Part shown: positions 36,351 to 44,627 of the stretch, one piece after another
Numbering within the stretch: position 1 is the first letter of the stretch
Layout: each line of letters opens with the position of its first letter
DNA from: Klenkia sp. PcliD-1-E
GTDB lineage: Bacteria; Actinomycetota; Actinomycetes; Mycobacteriales; Geodermatophilaceae
NCBI RefSeq assembly: GCF_024124375.1
Contig: NZ_JAMXRZ010000021.1
Location: forward strand, 1 to 45,984
DNA: 45,984 nt
Direction of reading: 5' to 3'
Notes under the pieces: model-generated
The model's database searches: none
Told to the model about the DNA's origin: nothing
The model's input: the letters and a program-made list of their open reading frames with translations, nothing else
Made by a program: the position numbers and the translations under genes

Positions 36351-38081
36351 ATGTCCGCCGTCCCCGTCCTCGGTCCCGAGCAGCGCGCCGCCGCGTGGGA
36401 AGCGCTGGCCTCCGAGGAGTTCGAGGTCCTCGTCGTCGGTGGCGGTGTCACCGGCGCCGGCGTCGCCCTGGACGCCGTCACCCGCGGCCTGAAGACCGCC
36501 ATGGTCGAGGCCCGCGACTTCGCCTCGGGCACCTCGTCGCGGTCCTCCAAGCTGTTCCACGGCGGCCTGCGCTACCTGGAGCAGTTCGACTTCGGCCTGG
36601 TCCGCGAGGCCCTGCACGAGCGCGACCTCGCGGTGAACCGGATCAGCCCGCACCTGGTCAAGCCGCTGCAGTTCCTCTACCCGCTCACCCACCGGGTGTG
36701 GGAGCGGCCCTACGTCACCGCCGGCCTGGCGCTCTACGACGGCCTGGCCCGGTTCGGCGCGCTCAGCGAGCCGATGCCCGCGCAGAAGCACCTGACCCGC
36801 ACCGGCGCCCGCAAGCTCTTCCCGGCGCTGAAGCCCGACGCGCTGGTCGGCGCCGTCCGCTACTACGACGCCCAGGCCGACGACGCCCGGCACACCCTCA
36901 CCGTGGCGCTCACCGCGGCCAAGTACGGCGCCACCGTGCTCAACTCCGCCGAGGTCGTCTCCTTCACCCGCGTCGGGGGCCGCGTCGTCGGCGCCCGGGT
37001 GCGGGACGTGGAGACCGGCCAGGAGGTCGACGTCAGGAGCGAGGTCGTGGTCAACGCGACCGGTGTGTGGACCGACGACCTGCAGACCCTGGTCGGCGGC
37101 CGCGGCCGTTTCCACGTCCGCGCCTCCAAGGGCGTGCACATCGTCGTCCCGCGCGACCGGATCAACGGCGAGACCGGGCTGATCCTCAAGACCGAGAAGT
37201 CCGTGCTGTTCGTCATCCCCTGGGGCTCGCACTGGATCGTGGGGACGACGGACACCGACTGGGACCTGGACAAGGCGCACCCCGCGGCGTCCAAGGCCGA
37301 CATCGACTACATCCTCGAGCACGTCAACGAGGTGCTCACCACCCCGCTGGGCCACGAGGACATCTCCGGCGTCTACGCGGGGCTGCGTCCGCTGCTGTCC
37401 GGCGAGAGCGAGGACACCAGCCAGCTCTCCCGCGAGCACGCCGTCGCCCGGCCCTCGCCCGGGGTCATCTCGGTGGCCGGCGGCAAGTACACGACCTACC
37501 GCCCGATGGCCGCCGACGCCGTCGACGCCGTCGTCGAGGACGTGACCCGGTCGGTGCCGGCCAGCGTCACCGAGGACATCCCGCTGCTGGGTGCCGAGGG
37601 CTACCAGGCGATGGTCAACTCCCTCGACCGGCTGGCCGAGCAGTGGGGCATCGGCCGCTACCGCGCCGAGCACCTGCTCAACCGGTACGGCTCGATGACC
37701 CCCGACGTGCTGGCGCTGGCCGCCGAGGACCGCGACCTGCTGCAGCCGGTCCCGGGTGCCGAGGAGTACCTGATGGTCGAGATGGTCTGGGGCGCCGCGC
37801 ACGAGGGTGCGCTGCACCTGGACGACCTGCTCGCCCGCCGCACCCGCATCTCCATCGAGACCCCGCACCGCGGCACCGAGTCCGCCGAGCCGGTGGCCCG
37901 CGCCGTCGCCGGCGTGCTGGGCTGGGACGAGGAGCGGATCGCCAACGAGGTCGACTCGTACGCCGCCCGCGTCGAGGCCGAGCGGCGCTCGCAGACCGAG
38001 GCCGACGACCGGGCCGCCGACGCCGCCCGGGTCGCGGCGCCGGACACCCGGGCCGTCGCCGTCGGCCGCGCCCTGGTCTGA
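36351..38081 (+). CDS. glpD: Glycerol-3-phosphate dehydrogenase, FAD-dependent
   Basis: Membrane-associated flavoenzyme oxidising glycerol-3-phosphate to dihydroxyacetone phosphate and passing electrons to quinone. 576 residues. FAD motif VLVVGGGVTGAGVALDAVTRG, SGTSSRSSKLFHGGLRYLEQFDFGLVREAL, ATGVWTDDL, SKGVHIVVPRDRI, GTTDTDWD and AGGKYTTYRPMA are diagnostic, and the C-terminal helical cap domain is complete. ATG 36351 follows GAGGAG (36339-36344). Together with glpF and the two kinases it completes glycerol catabolism. Confidence 0.97.
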   Translation: MSAVPVLGPEQRAAAWEALASEEFEVLVVGGGVTGAGVALDAVTRGLKTAMVEARDFASGTSSRSSKLFHGGLRYLEQFDFGLVREALHERDLAVNRISPHLVKPLQFLYPLTHRVWERPYVTAGLALYDGLARFGALSEPMPAQKHLTRTGARKLFPALKPDALVGAVRYYDAQADDARHTLTVALTAAKYGATVLNSAEVVSFTRVGGRVVGARVRDVETGQEVDVRSEVVVNATGVWTDDLQTLVGGRGRFHVRASKGVHIVVPRDRINGETGLILKTEKSVLFVIPWGSHWIVGTTDTDWDLDKAHPAASKADIDYILEHVNEVLTTPLGHEDISGVYAGLRPLLSGESEDTSQLSREHAVARPSPGVISVAGGKYTTYRPMAADAVDAVVEDVTRSVPASVTEDIPLLGAEGYQAMVNSLDRLAEQWGIGRYRAEHLLNRYGSMTPDVLALAAEDRDLLQPVPGAEEYLMVEMVWGAAHEGALHLDDLLARRTRISIETPHRGTESAEPVARAVAGVLGWDEERIANEVDSYAARVEAERRSQTEADDRAADAARVAAPDTRAVAVGRALV

Positions 38082-38099
38082 GCTGCCCCGCGCCCGCGG

Positions 38100-38187
38100 C
38101 GTGGATCAGGTGCGACGACGAATGTGCATCCTCAGCCACTGACGTCGGCGGCTGAGGATGCACGGTGCCCGTCGCACCTGATCCACG
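38100..38187. repeat. Nested long inverted repeat after glpD (element D)
   Basis: An outer perfect 17-bp pair, CGTGGATCAGGTGCGAC (38100-38116) and its complement (38171-38187), encloses an inner perfect 14-bp pair, GTGCATCCTCAGCC (38124-38137) and its complement (38150-38163). It begins 19 nt after the glpD stop. Its CGTGGATCA end equals that of copy C at 31337. Confidence 0.82.
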
Positions 38188-38231
38188 CCGGGCGAGGGTT
38201 GGGGACGGCGCCCACCGGGCACCGCCGCGGC

Positions 38232-38666
38232 ATGCCGACCGTCGAGCGCACCTTCACCGTCACCGCACCGATCGAGAAGGTCGGGCCCTACCTGGCCGAC
38301 TTCGCCCACGCCGAGGCCTGGGACCCGGGCACGAAGAGCTGCACCCCGCTGGACGGCCAGCCGGTGCAGGTCGGCTCCCGCTGGCACAACGTCAGCGAGT
38401 TCATGGGCCGGGAGACCGAGCTCGAGTACCGCCTCGACCGCTGGGAGCCCGACCACCTGACGCTGATCGGGGAGAACAAGACCGTCACCTCCACCGACGA
38501 CATCTCCCTGCGGGCGGTGGACGCACGGACGACCGAGATCACCTACCACGTCGACTTCGACTTCCACGGCGTCGCGACGGTGGCCGGCCCGCTGCTCAAG
38601 CCGGCCCTGGAGAAGCTCGGGTCGGACACGGAGGAGCAGATGAAGAAGGTCCTGCCCACCATCTGA
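38232..38666 (+). CDS. SRPBCC-family (polyketide cyclase/START-like) protein
   Basis: 144 residues with a helix-grip fold: VERTFTVTAPIEKVGPYLADFAHAEAWDPGTKSCTPLDG at the start, then alternating strands and the long C-terminal helix (GPLLKPALEKLGSDTEEQMKKVL). Such proteins bind hydrophobic ligands; none can be named here. ATG 38232. It is followed by the TetR operator, so it is probably a separate unit from the TetR-MMPL genes. Confidence 0.82.
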   Translation: MPTVERTFTVTAPIEKVGPYLADFAHAEAWDPGTKSCTPLDGQPVQVGSRWHNVSEFMGRETELEYRLDRWEPDHLTLIGENKTVTSTDDISLRAVDARTTEITYHVDFDFHGVATVAGPLLKPALEKLGSDTEEQMKKVLPTI

Positions 38667-38678
38667 CCCCCGGGCGCG

Positions 38679-38715
38679 ACGATGCAGGGCTGTATCCAAT
38701 ACAGTCCTGCATCGT
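38679..38715. promoter_or_regulatory. 37-bp palindromic operator of the TetR gene
   Basis: Outer arms ACGATGCAGG and CCTGCATCGT, inner arms CTGTAT and ATACAG, around a 3-nt centre. The -10 element TACAGT (38700-38705) lies inside it, and the GTG start (38714) overlaps its last two bases. Bound regulator would cover promoter, start site and start codon. This is strong evidence for autorepression by the TetR protein. Confidence 0.8.
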
Positions 38716-39334
38716 GAGCGCCCCGACCACCCGCCGCCGCGCGGTCACCGTCGAGCGGCTGCTGGACGCCGCCCTGGAGACCTTCGCCGACACCGGGTTC
38801 GCCGCGGCCAGCGTCGAGGACGTCTGCCGCCGCGGCGGGTTCACCCGCGGCGCCTTCTACTCCAGCTTCAGCACCAAGCACGAGCTGTTCGCGGCCCTGA
38901 TGACCCGGGAGACCGCCCGCGACCTGGCCGCCGCCGAGCAGCTGGTCGCCGAGGTCTCCGGCGCCGCCGACCCGCTGGTCGCCGCCGTCGACCGGGTCGC
39001 CGACCTGCTGGCCGCCGGCCGGACCTGGACCCTGGTGCACACCGAGTACCAGCTGCTCGCCGCCCGCGACACCGACGCCGCCGCCCTGCTGGACCGGTTC
39101 GCCGAGGGCATGGCCACCCAGGTCGCCGAGGTCCTGGAGCGGGCCGCGGACACCCTCGGGGTGACCCTCACCCTGCCGGCCACCGACGTCGCGCACGCCT
39201 TCCTGGCCCTGCACCACGGCCTCGCACTCGCCTCCGCCCGCACCCCCGGCGCCCGCACCGGCGCCCTCGAGCGGACCGCCTTCCTCGCCCTCGTCCGGGG
39301 CGTCACCGCCCCGTCGACCGCACCCACCCCGTAG
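38714..39334 (+). CDS. TetR/AcrR-family repressor of the MMPL transporter
   Basis: 206 residues. The N-terminal helix-turn-helix (TVERLLDAALETFADTGFAAASVEDVCRRGGFTRGAFYSSFSTKHELFAALM) is classical TetR; the rest is the ligand-binding helical domain with no recognised ligand. GTG 38714 lies in the operator and the mRNA has almost no leader. The MMPL gene follows 8 nt later, so repressor and transporter share one transcript and are induced together. Confidence 0.92.
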   Translation: MSAPTTRRRAVTVERLLDAALETFADTGFAAASVEDVCRRGGFTRGAFYSSFSTKHELFAALMTRETARDLAAAEQLVAEVSGAADPLVAAVDRVADLLAAGRTWTLVHTEYQLLAARDTDAAALLDRFAEGMATQVAEVLERAADTLGVTLTLPATDVAHAFLALHHGLALASARTPGARTGALERTAFLALVRGVTAPSTAPTP

Positions 39335-39342
39335 GAGCGCCC

Positions 39343-41625
39343 GTGTCCACCCTGCTGCAGCGGCTCGGCCGCGCCTCCTTCCGCAACCGCTGGGTCGTCG
39401 TGGCCGTCTGGGTGCTGGTGCTCGCCGGCGTCGCGGCGGCGGTGCTGGTGCGCGGGCTGTCCTTCGACGACCGGTTCACCATCCCCGGCTCGGAGTCCCA
39501 GCAGGCCCTCGACCGGCTCACCGAGGTCTCCCCGGCCGCCGCGGGGGCGAGCGCCCAGGTGGTCTTCGTCGCCCCCGACGGCTCCAGCGTCGCCGACCCC
39601 ACCTACCAGCAGGCCATCGAGTCGGCCGTGCAGGCGATGGGCCGGGTCACCGATGTCGGCGCCGTCGTCGACCCGTTCCAGTCCCAGGCCATCAGCCTGG
39701 GCGGCCGGGCCGCCCTGGCGAACGTGCAGTACACGGTCAACAACACGCTGCTGCCCGACGACGCCCTCGAGCAGCTGCAGGCCGCCACCACCGCGGCCTC
39801 CGACGCCGGGCTCACCGTGGACGTCGGCGGGAACGCGTTCCAGACGACGGCGGTCACCATCGGGCCGCTGGAGTTCGTCGGCGTCGCGGTCGCCGTCGTC
39901 GTCCTCGCCGTCGCGCTCGGGTCGCTGCTGGCGGCCGGGATGAACCTGCTGACCGCCCTGGTCGGCGTCGCGGTCGGGCTGCTCGGCTTCCTCGCCATCG
40001 GCAGCTTCACCACGCTGTCGTCCTCGGCGCCGACGCTGGCGCTGATGATCGGACTGGCGGTCGGCATCGACTACACGCTGTTCATCCTGTCCCGGCACCG
40101 CACCCAGCTGGCCGCGGGCGCCGACCCCGAGGAGTCCGCCGGCCGCGCCGTGGGCACCGCGGGCTCGGCCGTCGTGTTCGCCGGCCTCACCGTCGTCGTC
40201 GCCCTCGCCGGGCTGTCGGTGGTCGGCATCCCCTTCCTGACCGTGATGGGCCTGGGGGCCGCGGGCACCGTGCTGGTCGCCGTCGCGGTCGCGCTGACCC
40301 TGGTGCCCGCGCTGATGGGCTTCGCCGGCGCGCGGCTGGCCCCGAAGCCGGGCAGCCGCACCGCACGGCTGGAGGAGGCCAGCGCGTCGGGCGGCCGGTC
40401 CCTGGGCGTCCGGTGGGCCGCCGTCGTCACCCGCGTGCCCTGGCTGACCGCGCTGCTCGTCGTCGCCGGCCTGCTGGTGGTCGCGATCCCGACGACGAAG
40501 CTCGAGCTCGCGCTGCCCGACAACGGCACCGCCGCCGAGGGCAGCTCCCAGCGGGCCACCTACGACGCCGTCGCCGAGTACTTCGGCCCCGGCCTCAACG
40601 GGCCGCTGGTCGTGCTGCTCGACGGCGTGGACGCGGCGAACGGCCAGGCCTCGGCCCAGGCCGTCGCGCAGGCCATCGGCGGTACCCCCGGGCTCGTCCC
40701 GGGCACCTCCACCGGCGGGCTGGACGACGTACTGGCCGCCGTCCCCCAGCAGCTGGGCGCGACCACCTGGCTGATCCAGGTCATCCCCGAGAGCGGACCG
40801 CAGGACGAGGCCACCACCCGGCTGGTCGGCGACATCCGCGACCTGGCCCCGCAGCTGGAGCAGCAGACCGGCGGCACGATCGCCGTCACCGGCCAGACCG
40901 CGGTCGCCATCGACGTCTCCAGCACGCTGGGTGCCGCGCTGGTGCCCTTCGCCCTGGTGGTGGTCGGCCTGTCGGTGGTCCTGCTGCTGCTGGTCTTCCG
41001 CTCGGTGCTGGTGCCGGTCAAGGCCGCTCTGGGTTTCCTGCTGTCGGTGGTCGCGTCCTTCGGTGCCGTGGTCGCGGTGTTCCAGTGGGGCTGGTTGATC
41101 GACCTGTTCGGGGTGGCCAGCGCCGGCCCGGTGGTCAGCCTGATGCCGATCATCCTCATCGCGGTGCTGTTCGGGTTGGCGATGGACTACGAGGTCTTCC
41201 TCGTCTCCCGCATGCGCGAGGCCTACGTGCACGGCGCCTCCCCGCGCGAGGCCGTGCTGGAGGGCATGCGGCACGCGGCCCGGGTGGTCACCGCCGCCGC
41301 GCTGATCATGTTCTCGGTGTTCGCCAGCTTCCTGACCATCGACGAGCCGGTGGTGAAGTCGATCGCGTTCGGCCTGGCGGTGGGCGTGCTGGTGGACGCC
41401 TTCCTGGTCCGGATGACGCTGGTGCCCGCCGTCCTGGTGCTGATGGGGCGGTCGGCCTGGTGGTTGCCGCGCTGGGCCGAGAAGGTGCTGCCCGACCTGG
41501 ACGTCGAGGGGGCCAAGCTGGAGGCGCCGGCCCACCACGGTGCGCACGAGGCGCCCGAGGACGCGCCGCGCGAGCCCGCCGCGGCGGGCACCGGGCACGG
41601 GCGGCACGAGGCACCCGGCGACTGA
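39343..41625 (+). CDS. MMPL-family RND transporter
   Basis: 760-residue proton-driven exporter of lipids or hydrophobic compounds. TM1 is at about 18-36, then the first porter loop, five more segments including MIGLAVGIDYTLFILSRHR (proton-relay Asp-Tyr), a second loop, and the second half with LFGLAMDYEVFLVSRMRE. The internal duplication is typical. The C-terminus is a His/Glu-rich hydrophilic tail of about 35 residues. GTG 39343 follows GGAG at 39333-39336. Control by the upstream TetR suggests efflux of its inducer. Confidence 0.93.
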   Translation: MSTLLQRLGRASFRNRWVVVAVWVLVLAGVAAAVLVRGLSFDDRFTIPGSESQQALDRLTEVSPAAAGASAQVVFVAPDGSSVADPTYQQAIESAVQAMGRVTDVGAVVDPFQSQAISLGGRAALANVQYTVNNTLLPDDALEQLQAATTAASDAGLTVDVGGNAFQTTAVTIGPLEFVGVAVAVVVLAVALGSLLAAGMNLLTALVGVAVGLLGFLAIGSFTTLSSSAPTLALMIGLAVGIDYTLFILSRHRTQLAAGADPEESAGRAVGTAGSAVVFAGLTVVVALAGLSVVGIPFLTVMGLGAAGTVLVAVAVALTLVPALMGFAGARLAPKPGSRTARLEEASASGGRSLGVRWAAVVTRVPWLTALLVVAGLLVVAIPTTKLELALPDNGTAAEGSSQRATYDAVAEYFGPGLNGPLVVLLDGVDAANGQASAQAVAQAIGGTPGLVPGTSTGGLDDVLAAVPQQLGATTWLIQVIPESGPQDEATTRLVGDIRDLAPQLEQQTGGTIAVTGQTAVAIDVSSTLGAALVPFALVVVGLSVVLLLLVFRSVLVPVKAALGFLLSVVASFGAVVAVFQWGWLIDLFGVASAGPVVSLMPIILIAVLFGLAMDYEVFLVSRMREAYVHGASPREAVLEGMRHAARVVTAAALIMFSVFASFLTIDEPVVKSIAFGLAVGVLVDAFLVRMTLVPAVLVLMGRSAWWLPRWAEKVLPDLDVEGAKLEAPAHHGAHEAPEDAPREPAAAGTGHGRHEAPGD

Positions 41626-41665
41626 CCTGCCCGGCGACGACGGCGCGGTCGGCCACACTGCAAGG

Positions 41666-42334
41666 GTGAGCGCACCCCGGGACGGCGCCGACGCGCCCGA
41701 GCACGAGCCCTACACCGGCCCGCCGCCGTCGCAGCCGTGGGCCGGCGGGCCGGGCGACCAGTTCCCGCCCTACCCGCCGCAGCAGCCCTGGGGTGCCCCG
41801 GCCTGGGGTCCCCCGCCCGGGGGTCAGCCCTGGGGGCAGCCGTGGGGTTGGACGCCGCCGGCCCCGTCCCCGCCCGCATGGCCCCGCGGCCCCGGCCGGC
41901 CCGCCCAGGCCACCGCGGCCGCGACGCTGGGCTTCGTCGCCGGCGGCATCGCGCTGCTCTGGGGGCTGGTCGCGATCGTGCTGCTGGCCGGCTCGGACGG
42001 CGGCAGCAGCAGCTGGCTCGGCGTGGTCGTGGGCATCCCGGCCGGGGTGGCGCTGATCGCCGGAGGGACCCGGTTGCTGGCCGGCCGGGACCGCTGGCTG
42101 GTCGTCGGCGGCGGGGCGGCGCTGGCCCTGGCGGTGCTGCTGCAGGCGGTGATCAGCGCCGCGACCTCCTACGGGTCGGCGTTCGGGCAGGCGGTGCTGG
42201 TGGTCTTCCTGCTGCCCGCGCCGGCGGTGTCCGCCGTGCTGGCCGGGCTGCCCGTGGTCGGCGGCTGGGTCGACCACGTCCGCGGCGGCGGCGCCCCGCC
42301 ACCCCCGCCGGAGGCAGCGCCTCCGGCCTGGTGA
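41666..42334 (+). CDS. Proline-rich N-terminus membrane protein, unknown function
   Basis: 222 residues. Residues 1-80 are cytoplasmic and rich in Pro, Gly and Trp (PPYPPQQPWGAPAWGPPPGG), followed by four hydrophobic segments (about 85-107, 115-132, 142-163, 172-195) and a short Pro-rich end. Actinobacterial DUF4190-like proteins share this layout, but no diagnostic motif is seen. CACACT at 41654-41659 lies 6 nt before GTG 41666, matching the spacing before the GT87 gene. Its stop touches a 32-bp palindrome. Confidence 0.6.
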   Translation: MSAPRDGADAPEHEPYTGPPPSQPWAGGPGDQFPPYPPQQPWGAPAWGPPPGGQPWGQPWGWTPPAPSPPAWPRGPGRPAQATAAATLGFVAGGIALLWGLVAIVLLAGSDGGSSSWLGVVVGIPAGVALIAGGTRLLAGRDRWLVVGGGAALALAVLLQAVISAATSYGSAFGQAVLVVFLLPAPAVSAVLAGLPVVGGWVDHVRGGGAPPPPPEAAPPAW

Positions 42335-42365
42335 CCCTGCCGGTTCCACGTGGAACCGGCAGGGT
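42334..42365. promoter_or_regulatory. Perfect 32-bp palindrome with parS-like core
   Basis: ACCCTGCCGGTTCCAC and its exact complement meet at CAC/GTG with no spacer. The core GTTCCACGTGGAAC (42343-42356) equals the palindrome at 23615. It starts at the last base of the upstream stop codon and ends 6 bp before the M20 peptidase start. It could be a parS site, an operator or a terminator. Confidence 0.55.
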
Positions 42366-42371
42366 GGGGTC

Positions 42372-43448
42372 GTGCTGATCGACCCGGTCGACCTCGTCCG
42401 CGAGCTGGTGCGCCGGCCCACCGTGTCGGGTGACCCGCGGCCGCAGCGGGACCTGATGGGCACCGTGGCCGAGGTGGTGACCGCCCGGGCCCCGCGCCTG
42501 CTGCGGACCGACGGCGAGGACCCCGACCACCCCTGGACGCTGCTGGCCACGCCCGCCGACCCCGGGCGGCCGCGACTGCTGTTCGCCTGCCACGTCGACA
42601 CCGTGCCGGCCGCCGACGCGGTGCACTGGCAGCGCGACCCCTTCGGGGCCGAGGCCGAGGACGGCCGGGTCTGGGGCCGGGGTGGATCGGACATGAAGGC
42701 GGGCCTGGTCGCGGCCGCCGCGGCGGTCGCCGCCGCCGACCCGGAGACCCCGGTCGGCCTGCTGCTGACCAGCGACGAGGAGATCGGCTCGCACGGCGCC
42801 GCGGTGGCCGCGCAGGCGCTGGCCGGCTCGCCGACCGGCGCGGTGGTCGTCCCCGAGGCCACCGGCAACGAGGTCGTGCTGGGCCACCGCGGCGCGCTGT
42901 GGCTGGCGGTGCGGGCCGCGGGCCGGGCCGCGCACGGCAGCACGCCGCACCTCGGTCACAACGCCGTCCTGGACCTCGTCGCCGTCCTTGCCCGGGCCGG
43001 CGCCGACCTGCCGCTGGCCAGCGAGCCGTTCCTGGGCACCGAGACCTGGAACCCCGGGGTGATCGCCGGCGGCACCGTGCCCAACGTGGTGCCCGACGCC
43101 GCGGAGGTCGTCGTCGACATGCGCACGGTCGGCGACGGCGCGGCGCTGCAGGCCTGGTGGCGGGCCCAGCCCGAGGTGGCCGAGGTCGACGTCCGGGTCG
43201 ACCTGCCGCCGTTGCGCACCGACGCCGACGACCCGTGGGTGCGGGCGCTGCCCGCGACCGTCCGCGCCGAGCCGGCCACCTACTTCACCGACGGCTCGGT
43301 GCTCGGCCCCCTGGCCGCCGGCGCACCGGTGGTCGTCTGGGGGCCGGGCACGCCGGCGGTCATGCACGCCCGTGACGAGTACGTCGAGGTCGCCGAGCTG
43401 ACCCAGGCCGTCGCGGTGTTCGGCGAGGTGGTCAGCCGCTGGGGCTGA
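42372..43448 (+). CDS. dapE: M20 peptidase, probable succinyl-diaminopimelate desuccinylase
   Basis: Predicted zinc amidohydrolase giving LL-diaminopimelate for lysine and peptidoglycan. 358 residues. Zinc-ligand motifs are LLFACHVDTVP, GRGGSDMKAGL, LTSDEEIGSHGA, VVVPEAT and a C-terminal His in VMHARDEYVEV. The dimerisation insert (AAHGSTPHLGHNA) is in place. Other M20 members (acetylornithine deacetylase, peptidases) have the same motifs, so the substrate is not certain. The start is GTG 42372. Convergent with LacI by 17 bp. Confidence 0.72.
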   Translation: MLIDPVDLVRELVRRPTVSGDPRPQRDLMGTVAEVVTARAPRLLRTDGEDPDHPWTLLATPADPGRPRLLFACHVDTVPAADAVHWQRDPFGAEAEDGRVWGRGGSDMKAGLVAAAAAVAAADPETPVGLLLTSDEEIGSHGAAVAAQALAGSPTGAVVVPEATGNEVVLGHRGALWLAVRAAGRAAHGSTPHLGHNAVLDLVAVLARAGADLPLASEPFLGTETWNPGVIAGGTVPNVVPDAAEVVVDMRTVGDGAALQAWWRAQPEVAEVDVRVDLPPLRTDADDPWVRALPATVRAEPATYFTDGSVLGPLAAGAPVVVWGPGTPAVMHARDEYVEVAELTQAVAVFGEVVSRWG

Positions 43449-44442
43449 GGCCGGTGCTGGCCCGCACCACCAGCGACGGCGCGAGCGCGGCACGGGCCGG
43501 TGCGTCCCGGTGCGGGCCGAGCGCGGCCGACAGCAACCGGACCGCCTCTGCGGCGATGTCGTCCTGGGGCTGGCGGACGGTGGTCAGCGGGGGGTCCGAG
43601 AGCGCCGCGTAGGGGATGTCGTCGAACCCGGTCACGAGCACGTCCTCGGGGACGCCGACCCCGGCCGCTGCGCACGCCTGCAGCACACCCAGGGCGATCA
43701 GGTCGTCTGCGCAGACCACGGCGTCGGGGAGCGGCCCGGCGACGATCAGCCGCTGCACGGCCTCCCGCCCCCACGCGATGGAGTACTCCCCGAGCAGCAC
43801 GTCCCGGACGGCGACGCCGCGGCGGGCGGTGTGCTCGCTGAAGCCGGCCACGCGCAGCTCGGTGGAGGAGTTGGTCAGCGTGGAGCTGATGAACGCGGCG
43901 CTGCGCACCCCGCGATCGGCGAGGTGGTCGACGACGAGCCGCAGCGCCAGGTCGTCGTCGACGCCGACCCAGTCGCTGTCGACCCCGGCGACGTACCTGT
44001 CGACCTGGACCAGCGGCAGCTGGTCGCTGGCCCACGCGAGGGCCTCGCGGCTGCGGATGCCGTGCACCGGGCTGATCACGATGCCGTCGACCTGCCGCGC
44101 GACCAGGCTGCGCAGCCGCTGGGCCTCCAGGTCCGGGTCCGAGCGCGAGGAGCAGAGGAACAGCTGCAGGCCCGACTGCGCCAGCGCGTGCTCGACGCCC
44201 TCGACGAGCGCGGTGAAGAACGGGTTGGCGATGCTGGGGACCACCATGCCGACGGTGTCGGTACGGCTGCGGCGCAGCGCGCTGGCGATGCCGTTGCCGG
44301 AGTAGCCCAGGTCGTCGGCGGCGCGGGTGACCGTCTCGAGCACCGACGGCGAGACCGGCCGGGCGCCGGACAGAGCGCGCGAGACGGTGGCGGTGGAGAC
44401 GCCGGCACGCTCGGCGACGTCCCGGATGGTCACCCGGCCCAC
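43432..44442 (-). CDS. LacI/GalR-family transcriptional regulator
   Basis: 336 residues. The N-terminal helix-turn-helix and hinge (VTIRDVAERAGVSTATVSRALSGARPVS...ASALRRSRTDTVGMVVPSIANPFF) are canonical; a periplasmic-binding-protein-like sensor domain follows (VDGIVISPV, PDAVVCADDLIALGVLQA, VTGFDDIPYAALSDPPLTTVRQP). The inducer is probably a sugar or nucleoside-like compound. It diverges from the BtpA/PfkB genes, whose promoter is flanked by two LacI-type operators. GTG 44442; GTG 44433 is possible. Confidence 0.93.
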   Translation of the reverse strand: MGRVTIRDVAERAGVSTATVSRALSGARPVSPSVLETVTRAADDLGYSGNGIASALRRSRTDTVGMVVPSIANPFFTALVEGVEHALAQSGLQLFLCSSRSDPDLEAQRLRSLVARQVDGIVISPVHGIRSREALAWASDQLPLVQVDRYVAGVDSDWVGVDDDLALRLVVDHLADRGVRSAAFISSTLTNSSTELRVAGFSEHTARRGVAVRDVLLGEYSIAWGREAVQRLIVAGPLPDAVVCADDLIALGVLQACAAAGVGVPEDVLVTGFDDIPYAALSDPPLTTVRQPQDDIAAEAVRLLSAALGPHRDAPARAALAPSLVVRASTGLSPSG

Positions 44443-44551
44443 GGCCCCCCCGTCCTGCCCCCGGAACCTGGGGCCGCCCCATCCTGCACGACCGCGTCCG
44501 TTTCTGCCCGTGTCGGTCGCGTGTTGTCGTCCTGAACTGCCGAAACATGAA

Positions 44552-44565
44552 TGTAAACGATTGCC
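44552..44565. promoter_or_regulatory. LacI-type operator O1
   Basis: TGTAAACGATTGCC fits the LacI/GalR pattern TGNAANCGNTTNCA except for the last base. It lies just upstream of the -35 hexamer of the btpA promoter and 110 bp before the lacI-type gene. Confidence 0.72.
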
Positions 44566-44567
44566 TC

Positions 44568-44598
44568 TTGACGGCGCGGGGGTGGTCGGCAGTAGCGT
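44568..44598 (+). promoter_or_regulatory. Promoter of the btpA operon
   Basis: TTGACG (44568-44573) and TAGCGT (44593-44598) form -35 and -10 hexamers with a 19-nt spacer. Transcription would start near 44606, between the promoter and operator O2. Confidence 0.5.
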
Positions 44599-44610
44599 CC
44601 GTCACGCCCT

Positions 44611-44624
44611 GGCAATCGATTACA
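44611..44624. promoter_or_regulatory. LacI-type operator O2
   Basis: GGCAATCGATTACA is the near-exact inverse of O1 and fits TGNAANCGNTTNCA except for the first base. It lies at the start of the transcript, 4 bp before the btpA start codon. The O1-O2 distance is 59 bp centre to centre. Confidence 0.72.
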
Positions 44625-44627
44625 CGG

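Noticed and set aside
34704-37868. Open frame of over 1,000 codons antisense to glpK2 and glpD
   Set aside because: Composition-driven shadow of two certain genes; low-complexity translation rich in His, Gln, Arg and Gly.
38857-41658. Open frame of over 900 codons antisense to tetR and the MMPL gene
   Set aside because: Shadow of the MMPL coding frame; no start context or domain.
44547-44627. Upstream ATG for the BtpA gene
   Set aside because: It lies before the -35/-10 promoter and operator O2, so it would not be in the transcript; family similarity begins after 44628.
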